Shown here: piece after piece, positions 1 to 11,314 of the stretch
How positions within the stretch are numbered: the stretch's first letter is position 1
Layout: every line of letters starts with the position of its first letter
From: Petrolisthes cinctipes
Lineage: Eukaryota; Arthropoda; Malacostraca; Decapoda; Porcellanidae
Length of the DNA stretch: 64,000 bases
Assembly (NCBI GenBank): GCA_033782935.1
Contig: JAWQEG010001220.1
Location: 2,604,001-2,668,000, forward strand
Direction of reading: 5' to 3'
Position numbers and translations under genes: made by a program
The notes under the pieces: generated by a model
The model's input: the letters and a program-made list of their open reading frames with translations, nothing else
Told to the model about the DNA's origin: nothing
The model's database searches: none

Positions 1-7
1 TGTTAGA

Positions 8-22
8 GTATTTTCAAAATAC
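8..22. other. Perfect 15-bp dyad in A/B1 monomers
   Basis: GTATTTTCAAAATAC has 7-bp arms around a single C. It recurs at the same place in most A and B1 monomers. Function unknown. Dyad symmetries are common in centromeric satellites, but no binding protein is implied here. Confidence 0.75.
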
Positions 23-123
23 ATGCTCAAAACATACTGAAAATCGATCTTTTAGGTGCACAAAAGTCGATATGTGCATGCATCTTCAGTACCCGTTTAT
101 ATCTCAAATTCAGGCTCAAAACA

Positions 124-146
124 CCCGAAAATTCAATATTTTGGGG
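124..146. other. Imperfect 23-bp dyad in A and B monomers
   Basis: Arms CCCGAAAAT (124-132) and ATTTTGGGG (138-146) pair at 8 of 9 positions around a 5-nt centre (TCAAT, or TCGAT in A2). C monomers have ATATTTAGAGG or ATATTTAGGGG instead, which breaks the right arm. Confidence 0.6.
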
Positions 147-177
147 TCCCAGAAGCAATCTGTACATGCCTACTCAG

Positions 178-353
178 TGTTAGAGTATTTTCAAAATACA
201 GGCCCAAAACATGCTGAAAATCGATATTTTAGATGCCCAAAGTCAATATGTGGATGTATCTTCTGTACCCGTTTATATCTCAAATTCAGGCTCAAAACAC
301 CCGAAAATTCAATATTTTGGGGTCCCAGAAGCAATCTGTACATGCCTACACAG
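178..353. repeat. Reference monomer B1 (176 bp)
   Basis: Second monomer of the trimer. It is told from A by CAGGCCCAAAACATGCTG, GATATTTTAGATGCCC and CAAAGTCAATATG; the loss of one A in that last stretch accounts for 176 rather than 177 bp. GTATCTTCTGTACCC replaces the A1 form. It ends TACACAG before a C1 monomer. GTGGATG here is a private variant of the usual GTGCATG. Confidence 0.92.
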
Positions 354-501
354 TGCTAGAATATTTTCAAAATATAGGCTAAAAACATGCTAAAAATCGA
401 CATTTTAGGTGCCAAAAAATCGATATCTCAAATTCAGTCCCAAAACACCCGAAAATTCGATATTTAGAGGTCCCAGAAGGTATCTGTACATGCCTACTCC
501 G
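354..501. repeat. Reference truncated monomer C1 (148 bp)
   Basis: Third monomer, starting TGCTAGAATATTTTC. Compared with A it lacks 29 bp corresponding to positions 74-102, with the join at ATAT (423-426). Diagnostic bases are AAAAATCGACATTTTAGG, AAAAAATCGATATCTC, CAGTCCCAAAAC, ATATTTAGAGGTCCC and AGAAGGTATCTG. C1 is usually followed by A2. Confidence 0.93.
361..375. other. Matching 15-bp dyad in C monomers with paired change
   Basis: ATATTTTCAAAATAT occupies the same position in C as GTATTTTCAAAATAC does in A. Both outer bases have changed (G to A and C to T), so the palindrome stays perfect. It recurs in nearly every C monomer. Confidence 0.75.
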
Positions 502-3500
502 TGTTAGAGTATTTTCAAAATACAGGCCAAAAACATATTGAAAATCGATCTTTTAGGTGCACAAAAGTCGATATGTGCATGCATCTTCAGTACCCGTTTA
601 TATCTCAAATTCAGGCTCAAAACACCCGAAAATTCGATATTTTGGGGTCCCAGAAGCGATCTGTACATGCCTACTCCGTGTTAGAGTATTTTCAAAATTC
701 AGGCCCAAAACATGCTGAAAATCGATATTTTTGGTGCCCAAAGTCAATATGTGCATGTATCTTCTGTACCCGTTTATATCTCAAATTCAGGCTCAAAACA
801 CCCGAAAATTCAATATTTTGGGGTCCCAGAAGCAATCTGTACATGCCTACTCAGTGCTAGAATATTTTCAAAATATAGGCTAAAAACATGCTAAAAATCG
901 ATCTTTTAGACGCCAAAAAGTCGATATTTCAAATTCAGTCCCAAAACACCCGAAAACTCGATATTTAGGGGTCCCAAAAGCGATCTGTACATGCCTACTC
1001 CGTGTTAGAGTATTTTCAAAATACATGCTCAAAACATACTGAAAATCGATCTTTTAGGTGCACAAAAGTCGATATGTGAATGCATCTTCAGTACCCGTTT
1101 ATATCTCAAATTCAGGCTCAAAACACCCGAAAATTCAATATTTTGGGGTCCCAGAAGCAATCTGTTCATGCCTACTCAGTGTTAGAGTATTTTCAAAATA
1201 CAGGCCCAAAACATGCTGAAAATCGATATTTTAGATGCCAAAAGTCAATATGTGCATGTATCTTCTGTACCCGTTTATATCTCAAATTCAGGCTCAAAAC
1301 ACCCGAAAATTCAATATTTTGGGGTCCCAGAAGCAATCTGTACATGCCTACACAGTGCTAGAATATTTTCAAAATATAGGCTAAAAACATGCTAAAAATC
1401 GACATTTTAGGTGCCAAAAAATCGATATCTCAAATTCAGTCCCAAAACACCCGAAAATTCGATATTTAGAGGTCCCAGAAGGTATCTGTACATGCCTACT
1501 CCGTGTTAGAGTATTTTCAAAATACAGGCCAAAAACATACTGAAAATCGATCATTTAGGTGCACAAAAGTCGATATGTGCATGCATCTTCTGTACCCGTT
1601 TATATCTCAAATTCTGGCCTAAATACCCGAAAATTCGATATTTTGGGGTCCCAGAAGCGATCTGTACATTCCTACTCCGTGTTAGAGTATTTTCAAAATT
1701 CAGGCCCAAAACATGCTGAAAATCGATATTTTTGGTGCCCAAAGTCAATATGTGCATGTATCTTCTGTACCCGTTTATATCTCAAATTCAGGCTCAAAAC
1801 ACCTGAAAATTCAATATTTTGGGGTCCCAGAAGCAATCTGTACATGCCTACTCAGTGCTAGAATATTTTCAAAATATAGGCTAAAAACATGCTAAAAATC
1901 GATCTTTTAGGTGCCAAAAAGTCGATATCTCAAATTCAGTCCCAAAACACCCGAAAAATCGATATTTACGGGTCCCAGAAGCGATCTGTACATGCCTACT
2001 CCGTGTTAGAGTATTTTCAAAATACATGCTCAAAACATACTGAAAATCGATCTTTTAGGTGCACAAAAGTCGATATGTGCATGCATCTTCAGTACCCGTT
2101 TATATCTCAAATTCAGGCTCAAAACACCCGAAAATTCAATATTTTGGGGTCCCAGAAGCAATCTGTACATGCCTACTCAGTGTTAGAGTATTTTCAAAAT
2201 ACATGCCCAAAACATGCTGAAAATCGATATTTTAGATGCCCAAAGTCAATATGTGCATGTATCTTCTGTACCCGTTTATATCTCAAATTCAGGCTCAAAA
2301 CACCCGAAAATTCAATATTTTGGGGTCCCAGAAGCAATCTGTACATGCCTACTCAGTGCTAGAATATTTTCAAAATATAGGCTAAAAACATGCTGATAAT
2401 CGATATTTTAGGTGCCAAAAAATCGATATCTCAAATTCAGTCCCAAAACACCCGAAAATTCGATATTTAGAGGTCCCAGAAGGTATCTGTACATGCCTAC
2501 TCCGTTTTAGAGTATTTTCAAAATACAGGCCAAAAACATACTGAAAATCGATCTTTTAGGTGCCCAAAAGTCGATATGTTCATGCATCTTCTGTACCCGT
2601 TTATATCTCAAATTCTGGCCCTAAACACCCGAAAATTCGATATTTTGGGGTCCCAGAAGCGATCTGTACATGCCTACTCAGTGTTAGAGTATTTTCAAAA
2701 TACAGGCCCAAAACATGCTGAAAATCGATATTTTAGATGCCCAAAGTCAATATGTGCATGTATCTTCAGTACCCGTTTATATCTCAATTTCAGGCTCAAA
2801 ACACCCGAAAATTCAATATTTTGGGGTCCCAGAAGCAATCTGTACATGCCTACACAGTGCTAGATTATTTTCAAAATATAGGCTAAAAACATGCTAAAAA
2901 TCGACATTTTAGGTGCCAAAAAATCGATATCTCAAATTCAGTCCCAAAACACCCGAAAATTCGATATTTAGAGGTCCCAGAAGGTATCTGTACATGCCTA
3001 CTCCGTGTTAGAGTATTTTCAAAATACAGGCCAAAAACATATTGAAAATCGATCTTTTAGGTGCACAAAATTCGATATGTGCATGCATCTTCTGTACCCG
3101 TTTATATCTCAAATTCAGGCTCAAAACACCCGAAAATTCGATATTTTGGGGTCCCAGAAGCGATCTGTACATGCCTACTCAGTGTTAGAGTATTTTCAAA
3201 ATACAGGCCCAAAACATGCTGAAAATCGATATTTTAGATGCCCAAAGTCAATATGTGCATGTATCTTCAGTACCCGTTTATATCTCAATTTCAGGCTCAA
3301 AACACCCGAAAATTCAATATTTTGGGGTCCCAGAAGCAATCTGTACATGCCTACACAGTGCTAGAATATTTTCAAAATATAGGCTAAAAACATGCTAAAA
3401 ATCGACATTTTTGGTGCCAAAAAATCGATATCTCAAATTCAGTCCCAAAACACCCGAAAATTCGATATTTAGAGGTCCCAGAAGGTATCTGTACATGCCT

Positions 3501-3506
3501 ACTCCG
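502..3506. repeat. 3005-bp segmental repeat, copy 1
   Basis: Six units that match the next 3005 bp at the same offset. Shared rare variants include GAAAACTCGATATTT before 1003, GTGAATGCATC at 1077, CTGTTCATGCC at 1163, a 1-bp loss in GGCCTAAATACCC at 1617, and TCCGTTTTAG at 2501. Confidence 0.85.
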
Positions 3507-6500
3507 TGTTAGAGTATTTTCAAAATACAGGCCAAAAACATATTGAAAATCGATCTTTTAGGTGCACAAAAGTCGATATGTGCATGCATCTTCTGTACCC
3601 GTTTATATCTCAAATTCAGGCTCAAAACACCCGAAAATTCGATATTTTGGGGTCCCAGAAGCGATCTGTACATGCCTACTCCGTGTTAGAGTATTTTCAA
3701 AATTCAGGCCCAAAACATGCTGAAAATCGATATTTTAGGTGCCCAAAGTCAATATGTGCATGTATCTTCTGTACCCGTTTATATCTCAAATTCAGGCTCA
3801 AAACACCCGAAAATTCAATATTTTGGGGTCCCAGAAGCAATCTGTACATGCCTACTCAGTGCTAGAATATTTTCAAAATATAGGCTAAAAACATGCTAAA
3901 AATCGATCTTTTAGGTGCCAAAAAGTCGATATCTCAAATTCAGTCCCAAAACACCCGAAAACTCGATATTTAGGGGTCCCAAAAGCGATCTGTACATGCC
4001 TACTCCGTGTTAGAGTATTTTCAAAATACATGCTCAAAACATACTGAAAATCGATCTTTTAGGTGCACAAAAGTCGATATGTGAATGCATCTTCAGTACC
4101 CGTTTATATCTCAAATTCAGGCTCAAAACACCCGAAAATTCAATATTTTGGGGTCCCAGAAGCAATCTGTTCATGCCTACTCAGTGTTAGAGTATTTTCA
4201 AAATACAGGCCCAAAACATGCTGAAAATCGATATTTTAGATGCCAAAAGTCAATATGTGCATGTATCTTCTGTACCCGTTTATATCTCAAATTCAGGCTC
4301 AAAACACCCGAAAATTCAATATTTTGGGGTCCCAGAAGCAATCTGTACATGCCTACACAGTGCTAGAATATTTTCAAAATATAGGCTAAAAACATGCTAA
4401 AAATCGACATTTTAGGTGCCAAAAAATCGATATCTCAAATTCAGTCCCAAAACACCCGAAAATTCGATATTTAGAGGTCCCAGAAGGTATCTGTACATGC
4501 CTACTCCGTGTTAGAGTATTTTCAAAATACAGGCCAAAAACATACTGAAAATCGATCATTTAGGTGCACAAAAGTCGATATGTGCATGCATCTTCTGTAC
4601 CCGTTTATATCTCAAATTCTGGCCTAAATACCCGAAAATTCGATATTTTGGGGTCCCAGAAGCGATCTGTACATTCCTACTCCGTGTTAGAGTATTTTCA
4701 AAATTCAGGCCCAAAACATGCTGAAAATCGATATTTTTGGTGCCCAAAGTCAATATGTGTATGTATCTTCTGTACCCGTTTATATCTCAAATTCAGGCTC
4801 AAAACACCTGAAAATTCAATATTTTGGGGTCCCAGAAGCAATCTGTACATGCCTACTCAGTGCTAGAATATTTTCAAAATATAGGCTAAAAACATGCTAA
4901 AAATCGATCTTTTAGGTGCCAAAAAGTCGATATCTCAAATTCAGTCCCAAAACACCCGAAAAATCGATATTTACGGGTCCCAGAAGCGATCTGTACATGC
5001 CTACTCCGTGTTAGAGTATTTTCAAAATACATGCTCAAAACATACTGAAAATCGATCTTTTAGGTGCACAAAAGTCGATATGTGCATGCATCTTCAGTAC
5101 CCGTTTATATCTCAAATTCAGGCTCAAAACACCCGAAAATTCAATATTTTGGGGTCCCAGAAGCAATCTGTACATGCCTACTCAGTGTTAGAGTATTTTC
5201 AAAATACATGCCCAAAACATGCTGAAAATCGATATTTTAGATGCCCAAAGTCAATATGTGCATGTATCTTCTGTACCCGTTTATATCTCAAATTCAGGCT
5301 CAAAACACCCGAAAATTCAATATTTTGGGGTCCCAGAAGCAATCTGTACATGCCTACTCAGTGCTAGAATATTTTCAAAATATAGGCTAAAAACATGCTG
5401 ATAATCGATATTTTAGGTGCCAAAAAATCGATATCTCAAATTCAGTCCCAAAACACCCGAAAATTCGATATTTAGAGGTCCCAGAAGGTATCTGTACATG
5501 CCTACTCCGTTTTAGAGTATTTTCAAAATACAGGCCAAAAACATACTGAAAATCGATCTTTTAGGTGCCCAAAAGTCGATATGTGCATGCATCTTCTGTA
5601 CCCGTTTATATCTCAAATTCTGGCCCTAAACACCCGAAAATTCGATATTTTGGGGTCCCAGAAGCGATCTGTACATGCCTACTCAGTGTTAGAGTATTTT
5701 CAAAATACAGGCCCAAAACATGCTGAAAATCGATATTTTAGATGCCCAAAGTCAATATGTGCATGTATCTTCAGTACCCGTTTATATCTCAATTTCAGGC
5801 TCAAAACACCCGAAAATTCAATATTTTGGGGTCCCAGAAGCAATCTGTACATGCCTACACAGTGCTAGATTATTTTCAAAATATAGGCTAAAAACATGCT
5901 AAAAATCGACATTTTTGGTGCCAAAAAATCGATATCTCAAATTCAGTCCCAAAACACCCGAAAATTCGATATTTAGAGGTCCCAGAAGGTATCTGTACAT
6001 GCCTACTCCGTGTTAGAGTATTTTCAAAATACAGGCCAAAAACATATTGAAAATCGATCTTTTAGGTGCACAAAAGTCGATATGTGCATGCATCTTCTGT
6101 ACCCGTTTATATCTCAAATTCAGGCTCAAAACACCCGAAAATTCGATATTTTGGGGTCCCAGAAGCGATCTGTACATGCCTACTCAGTGTTAGAGTATTT
6201 TCAAAATACATGCCCAAAACATGCTGAAAATCGATATTTTAGATGCCCAAAGTCAATATGTGCATGTATCTTCTGTACCCGTTTATATCTCAAATTCAGG
6301 CTCAAAACACCCGAAAATTCAATATTTTGGGGTCCCAGAAGCAATCTGTACATGCCTACTCAGTGCTAGAATATTTTCAAAATATAGGCTAAAAACATGC
6401 TGATAATCGATATTTTAGGTGCCAAAAAATCGATATCTCAAATTCAGTCCCAAAACACCCGAAAATTCGATATTTAGAGGTCCCAGAAGGTATCTGTACA

Positions 6501-6511
6501 TGCCTACTCCG
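3507..6511. repeat. 3005-bp segmental repeat, copy 2
   Basis: It carries the same rare variants as 502-3506, shifted by 3005 (GAAAACTCG before 4008, GTGAATGC at 4082, CTGTTCATG at 4168, the 1-bp loss at 4622, TCCGTTTTAG at 5506). Differences are scattered single bases, and the match weakens after about 6200. Confidence 0.82.
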
Positions 6512-7513
6512 TGTTAGAGTATTTTCAAAATACAGGCCAAAAACATACTGAAAATCAATCTTTTAGGTGCCCAAAAGTCGATATGTGCATGCATCTTCTG
6601 TACCCGTTTATATCTCAAATTCTGGCCCTAAACACCCGAAAATTCGATATTTTGGGGTCCCAGAAGCGATCTGTACATGCCTACTCCGTGTTAGAGTATT
6701 TTCAAAATACAGGCCCAAAACATGCTGAAAATCGATATTTTAGATGCCCAAAGTCAATATGTGCATGTATCTTCAGTACCCGTTTATATCTCAATTTCAG
6801 GCTCAAAACACCCGAAAATTCAATATTTTGGGGTCCCAGAAGCAATCTGTACATGCCTACTCAGTGCTAGAATATTTTCAAAATATAGGCTAAAAACATG
6901 CTGATAATCGATATTTTAGGTGCCAAAAAATCGATATCTCAAATTTAGTCCCAAAACACCCGAAAATTCGATATTTAGAGGTCCCAGAAGGTATCTGTAC
7001 ATGCCTACTCCGTGTTAGAGTATTTTCAAAATACAGGCCAAAAACATACTGAAAATCAATCTTTTAGGTGCCCAAAAGTCGATATGTGCATGCATCTTCT
7101 GTACCCGTTTATATCTCAAATTCTGGCCCTAAACACCCGAAAATTCGATATTTTGGGGTCCCAGAAGCGATCTGTACATGCCTACTCAGTGTTAGAGTAT
7201 TTTCAAAATACAGGCCCAAAACATGCTGAAAATCGATATTTTAGATGCCCAAAGTCAATATGTGCATGTATCTTCAGTACCCGTTTATATCTCAATTTCA
7301 GGCTCAAAACACCCGAAAATTCAATATTTTGGGGTCCCAGAAGCAATCTGTACATGCCTACACAGTGCTAGAATATTTTCAAAATATAGGCTAAAAACAT
7401 GCTAAAAATCGACATTTTTGGTGCCAAAAAATCGATATCTCAAATTCAGTCCCAAAACACCCGAAAATTCGATATTTAGAGGTCCCAGAAGGTATCTGTA
7501 CATGCCTACTCCG
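6512..7513. repeat. Two near-identical adjacent 501-bp units
   Basis: Units 6512-7012 and 7013-7513 both carry GAAAATCAATCTTTTAGG and an AATTTCAGG B monomer. They look like a recent single-unit duplication. Confidence 0.75.
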
Positions 7514-8014
7514 TGTTAGAGTATTTTCAAAATACAGGCCAAAAACATATTGAAAATCGATCTTTTAGGTGCACAAAAGTCGATATGTGCATGCATCTTC
7601 TGTACCCGTTTATATCTCAAATTCAGGCTCAAAACACCCGAAAATTCGATATTTTGGGGTCCCAGAAGCGATCTGTACATGCCTACTCCGTGTTAGAGTA
7701 TTTTCAAAATTCAGGCCCAAAACATGCTGAAAATCGATATTTTAGGTGCCCAAAGTCAATATGTGCATGTATCTTCTGTACCCGTTTATATCTCAAATTC
7801 AGGCTCAAAACACCCGAAAATTCAATATTTTGGGGTCCCAGAAGCAATCTGTACATGCCTACTCAGTGCTAGAATATTTTCAAAATATAGGCTAAAAACA
7901 TGCTAAAAATCGATCTTTTAGGTGCCAAAAAGTCGATATCTCAAATTCAGTCCCAAAACACCCGAAAATTCGATATGTAGGGGTCCCAGAAGCGATCTGT
8001 ACATGCCTACTCCG

Positions 8015-8339
8015 TGCTAGAGTATTTTCAAAATACATGCTCAAAACATACTGAAAATCGATCTTTTAGGTGCACAAAAGTCGATATGTGCATGCATCTT
8101 CAGTACCCGTTTATATCTCAAATTCAGGCTCAAAACACCCGAAAATTCAATATTTTAGGGTTCCAGAAGCAATCTGTACATGCCTACTCAGTGTTAGAGT
8201 ATTTTCAGAATATAGGCTAAAAACATGCTAAAAATCGATATTATAGGTGCCAAAAAATCGATATCTCAAATTCAGTCTCATAACACCCGAAAATTCGATA
8301 TTTAGAGGTCCCAGAAGGTATCTGTACATGCCTACTCCG
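8015..8339. repeat. 325-bp dimer unit A1-C (B monomer missing)
   Basis: A1 (8015-8191) is followed directly by C (8192-8339). One monomer has been removed in perfect register, as expected from unequal exchange between homologous monomers. Confidence 0.88.
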
Positions 8340-8840
8340 TGTTAGAGTATTTTCAAAATACAGGCCAAAAACATACTGAAAATCGATCTTTTAGGTGCCC
8401 AAAAGTCGATATGTGCATGCATCTTCTGTACCCGTTTATATCTCAAATTCTGGCCTTAAACACCCGAAAATTCGATATTTTGGGGTCCCAGAAGCGATCT
8501 GTACATGCCAACTCCGTGTTAGAGTATTTTCAAAATTCAGGCCCAAAACATGCTGAAAATGGATATTTTTGGTGCCCAAAGTCAATATGTGCATGTATCT
8601 TCTGTACCCGTTTATATCTCAAATTCAGGCTCAAAACACCCGAAAATTCAATATTTTGGGGTCCCAGAAGCAATCTGTACATGCCTACACAGTGCTAGAA
8701 TATTTTCAAAATATAGGCTAAAAACATGCTAAAAATCGATATTATAGGTGACAAAAAATTGACATCTCAAATTCAGTCCCATAACACCCGAAAATTCGAT
8801 ATTTAGAGGTCCCAGAAGGTATCTGTACATGCCTACTCCG

Positions 8841-9331
8841 TGTTAGAGTAATTTCAAAATACAGGCCGAAAACATACTGAAAATCGATCTTTTAGGTGCC
8901 CAAAAGTCAATATGTGCATGCATCTTCTGTACCCGTTTATATCTCAAATTCTGGCCCTAAACACCCGAAAATTCGATATTTTGGGGTCCCAGAAGCGATC
9001 TGTACATGCCTACTCCGTGTTAGAGTATTTTCAAAATTCAGGCCCAAAACATGCTGAAAATCGATATTTTTGGTGCCCAAAGTCAATATGTGCATGTATC
9101 TTCTGTACCCGTTTATATCTCAAATTCAGGCTCAAAACACCCGAAAATTCAATATTTTGGGGTCCCAGAAGCAATCTGTAAAGTGCTAGAATATTTTCAA
9201 AATATAGGCTAAAAACATGCTAAAAATCGATCTTTTAGGTGCCAAAAAGTCGATATCTCAAATTCAGTCCCAAAACACCCGAAAATTCGATATTTAGAGG
9301 TCCCAGAAGCGATCTGTACATGCCTACTCCG
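8841..9331. repeat. 491-bp unit with 10-bp loss at B/C junction
   Basis: CTGTAAAGTGCTAG replaces CTGTACATGCCTACACAGTGCTAG, shortening B from 176 to 166 bp. TAATTTC near the start breaks the first dyad. Confidence 0.9.
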
Positions 9332-9508
9332 TGTTAGAGTATTTTCAAAATACATGCTCAAAACATACTGAAAATCGATCTTTTAGGTGCACAAAAGTCG
9401 ATATGTGCATGCATCTTCAGTACCCGTTTATATCTCAAATTCAGGCTCAAAACACCCGAAAATTCGATATTTTGGGGTCCCAGAAGCGATCTGTACATGC
9501 CTACTCCG

Positions 9509-9684
9509 TGTTAGAGTATTTTCAAAATTCAGGCCCAAAACATGCTGAAAATCGATATTTTTGGTGCGGAAAGTCAATATGTGCATGTATCTTCTGTACC
9601 CGTTTATATCTCAAATTCAGGCTCAAAACACCCGAAAATTCAATATTTTGGGGTCCCAGAAGCAATCTGTACATGCCTACACAG
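9509..9684. repeat. Reference monomer B3 (GCGGAAAG variant of B2)
   Basis: A B2-like monomer (TTCAGGCCC, GATATTTTTGG) in which GTGCCCAAAG reads GTGCGGAAAG. Other examples lie near 11050, 11549, 15221, 17214, 19912, 21784, 22287, 22788, 26034, 26534, 27035, 27535, 29911 and 33961. I saw none before 9500 or after 34000. Confidence 0.85.
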
Positions 9685-9832
9685 CGCTAGAATATTTTCA
9701 AAATATAGGCTAAAAACATGCTAAAAATCGATATTTTAGGTGCCAAAAAATCGATATCTCAAATTCAGTCCCAAAACACCCGAAAATTCGATATTTAGAG
9801 GTCCCAGAAGCAATCTGTACATGCCTACTCCG

Positions 9833-10332
9833 TGTTAGAGTATTTTCAAAATTCAGGCCCAAAACATGCTGAAAATCGATATTTTTGGTGCCCAAAGTCA
9901 ATATGTGCATGTATCTTCTGTACCCGTTTAAATCTCAAATTCAGGCTCAAAACACCCGAAAATTCAATATTTTGCTGTCCCAGAAGCAATCTGTACATGC
10001 CTACTCAGTGTTAGAGTATTTTCAAAATACAGGCCCGAAACATGCTGAAAATCGATATTTTTGGTGCCCAAAGTCAATATGTGCATGTATCTTCTGTACC
10101 CGTTTATATCTCAAATTCAGGCTCAAAACACCCGAAAATTCAATATTTTGGGGTCCCAGAAGCAATCTGTACATGCCTACACAGTGCTAGAATATTTTCA
10201 AAATATAGGCTAAAAACATGCTAAAAATCGATATTATAGGTGACAAAAAATTGACATCTCAAATTCAGTCCCATAACACCCGAAAATTCGATATTTAGAG
10301 GTCCCAGAAGGTATCTGTACATGCCTACTCCG
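9833..10332. repeat. 500-bp B-B-C unit
   Basis: The first monomer is B2-like (TTCAGGCCC, GTTTAAATCTC) rather than A, so the unit is 176 + 176 + 148. A rare TTTTGCTGTCCC occurs near 9970. Confidence 0.85.
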
Positions 10333-11314
10333 TGTTAGAGTAATTTCAAAATACAGGCCAAAAACATACTGAAAATCGATCTTTTAGGTGCCCAAAAGTC
10401 GATATGTGCATGCATCTTCTGTACCCGTTTATATCTCAAATTCTGGCCCTAAACACCCGAAAATTCGATATTTTGGGGTCCCAGAAGCGATCTGTACATG
10501 CCTACTCCGTGTTAGAGTATTTTCAAAATTCAGGCCCAAAACATGCTGAAAATCGATATTTTTGGTGCCCAAAGTCAATATGTGCATGTATCTTCTGTAC
10601 CCGTTTATATCTCAAATTCAGGCTCAAAACACCCGAAAATTCAATATTTTGGGGTCCCAGAAGCAATCTGTAAAGTGCTAGAATATTTTCAAAATATAGG
10701 CTAAAAACATGCTAAAAATCGATCTTTTAGGTGCCAAAAAGTCGATATCTCAAATTCAGTCCCAAAACACCCGAAAATTCGATATTTAGAGGTCCCAGAA
10801 GCGATCTGTACATGCCTACTCCGTGTTAGAGTATTTTCAAAATACATGCTCAAAACATACTGAAAATCGATCTTTTAGGTGCACAAAAGTCGATATGTGC
10901 ATGCATCTTCAGTACCCGTTTATATCTCAAATTCAGGCTCAAAACACCCGAAAATTCGATATTTTGGGGTCCCAGAAGCGATCTGTACATGCCTACTCCG
11001 TGTTAGAGTATTTTCAAAATTCAGGCCCAAAACATGCTGAAAATCGATATTTTTGGTGCGGAAAGTCAATATGTGCATGTATCTTCTGTACCCGTTTATA
11101 TCTCAAATTCAGGCTCAAAACACCCGAAAATTCAATATTTTGGGGTCCCAGAAGCAATCTGTAAAGTGCTAGAATATTTTCAAAATATAGGCTAAAAACA
11201 TGCTAAAAATCGATCTTTTAGGTGCCAAAAAGTCGATATCTCAAATTCAGTCCCAAAACACCCGAAAATTCGATATTTAGAGGTCCCAGAAGCGATCTGT
11301 ACATGCCTACTCCG
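10333..11314. repeat. Two consecutive 491-bp units
   Basis: 10333-10823 and 10824-11314 both end B with CTGTAAAGTGCTAG. The second has a B3 monomer. The B/C junction deletion has therefore spread to a neighbouring unit of different B type. Confidence 0.87.

Larger units (their letters stand above)
1..177. repeat. Reference monomer A1 (177 bp)
   Basis: First monomer of the basic trimer. Diagnostic bases are ATGCTCAAAACATACTG after the first dyad, GGTGCACAAAAGTCGATATG, CTTCAGTACCC, and AATTCAATATTTTGGGG near the end, then TACTCAG. It typically follows a C2 monomer and precedes B1. It holds a perfect 15-bp dyad (8-22), a 23-bp imperfect dyad (124-146) and a TGTACA palindrome (161-166). Confidence 0.93.
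1..501. repeat. Canonical 501-bp trimer unit A-B-C
   Basis: 177 + 176 + 148 = 501 bp. This is the commonest unit of the window. Starts at 1, 502, 1003, 1504, 2004, 2505 and so on differ by 501 except where noted. The mean monomer length is 167 bp. Confidence 0.95.
1..8014. repeat. Block I: sixteen regular trimer units
   Basis: Units start at 1, 502, 1003, 1504, 2004, 2505, 3006, 3507, 4008, 4509, 5009, 5510, 6011, 6512, 7013 and 7514. All are 501 bp except those at 1504 and 4509 (500 bp). Several A monomers are A1/A2 mosaics, for example CAGGCCAAAAACATATTG followed by GGTGCACAAAAG at 502. Confidence 0.92.

Noticed and set aside
8..22. Rho-independent terminator or promoter reading of the dyads
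   Set aside because: AT-rich arms, no GC stem with T-run in the right arrangement, and no bacterial gene context.
121..146. CENP-B box
   Set aside because: The CCCG...TTCGAT region looked suggestive, but neither strand fits the TTCGNNNNANNCGGG spacing: aligned on CGGG, the TTCG positions do not match.
161..166. TGTACA as an invariant functional site
   Set aside because: Common but not invariant: CTCTACATG, CTATACATG, CTGTTCATG, CTGTAAATG and CTGTACGTG variants all occur and have been amplified.
501..860. Recurrent 119-codon plus-strand ORF repeated at 501-bp steps, and others of 60-189 codons
   Set aside because: They follow the satellite period, exist in more than one frame and on both strands at the same place, lack any recognisable domain, and are broken by ordinary unit variation. 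501 and 177 are multiples of three, so open stretches recur by construction.
1551..1757. Minus-strand ORFs such as this one
   Set aside because: Antisense readings of the same monomers, repeated at 3005 bp with the duplication; no coding evidence.
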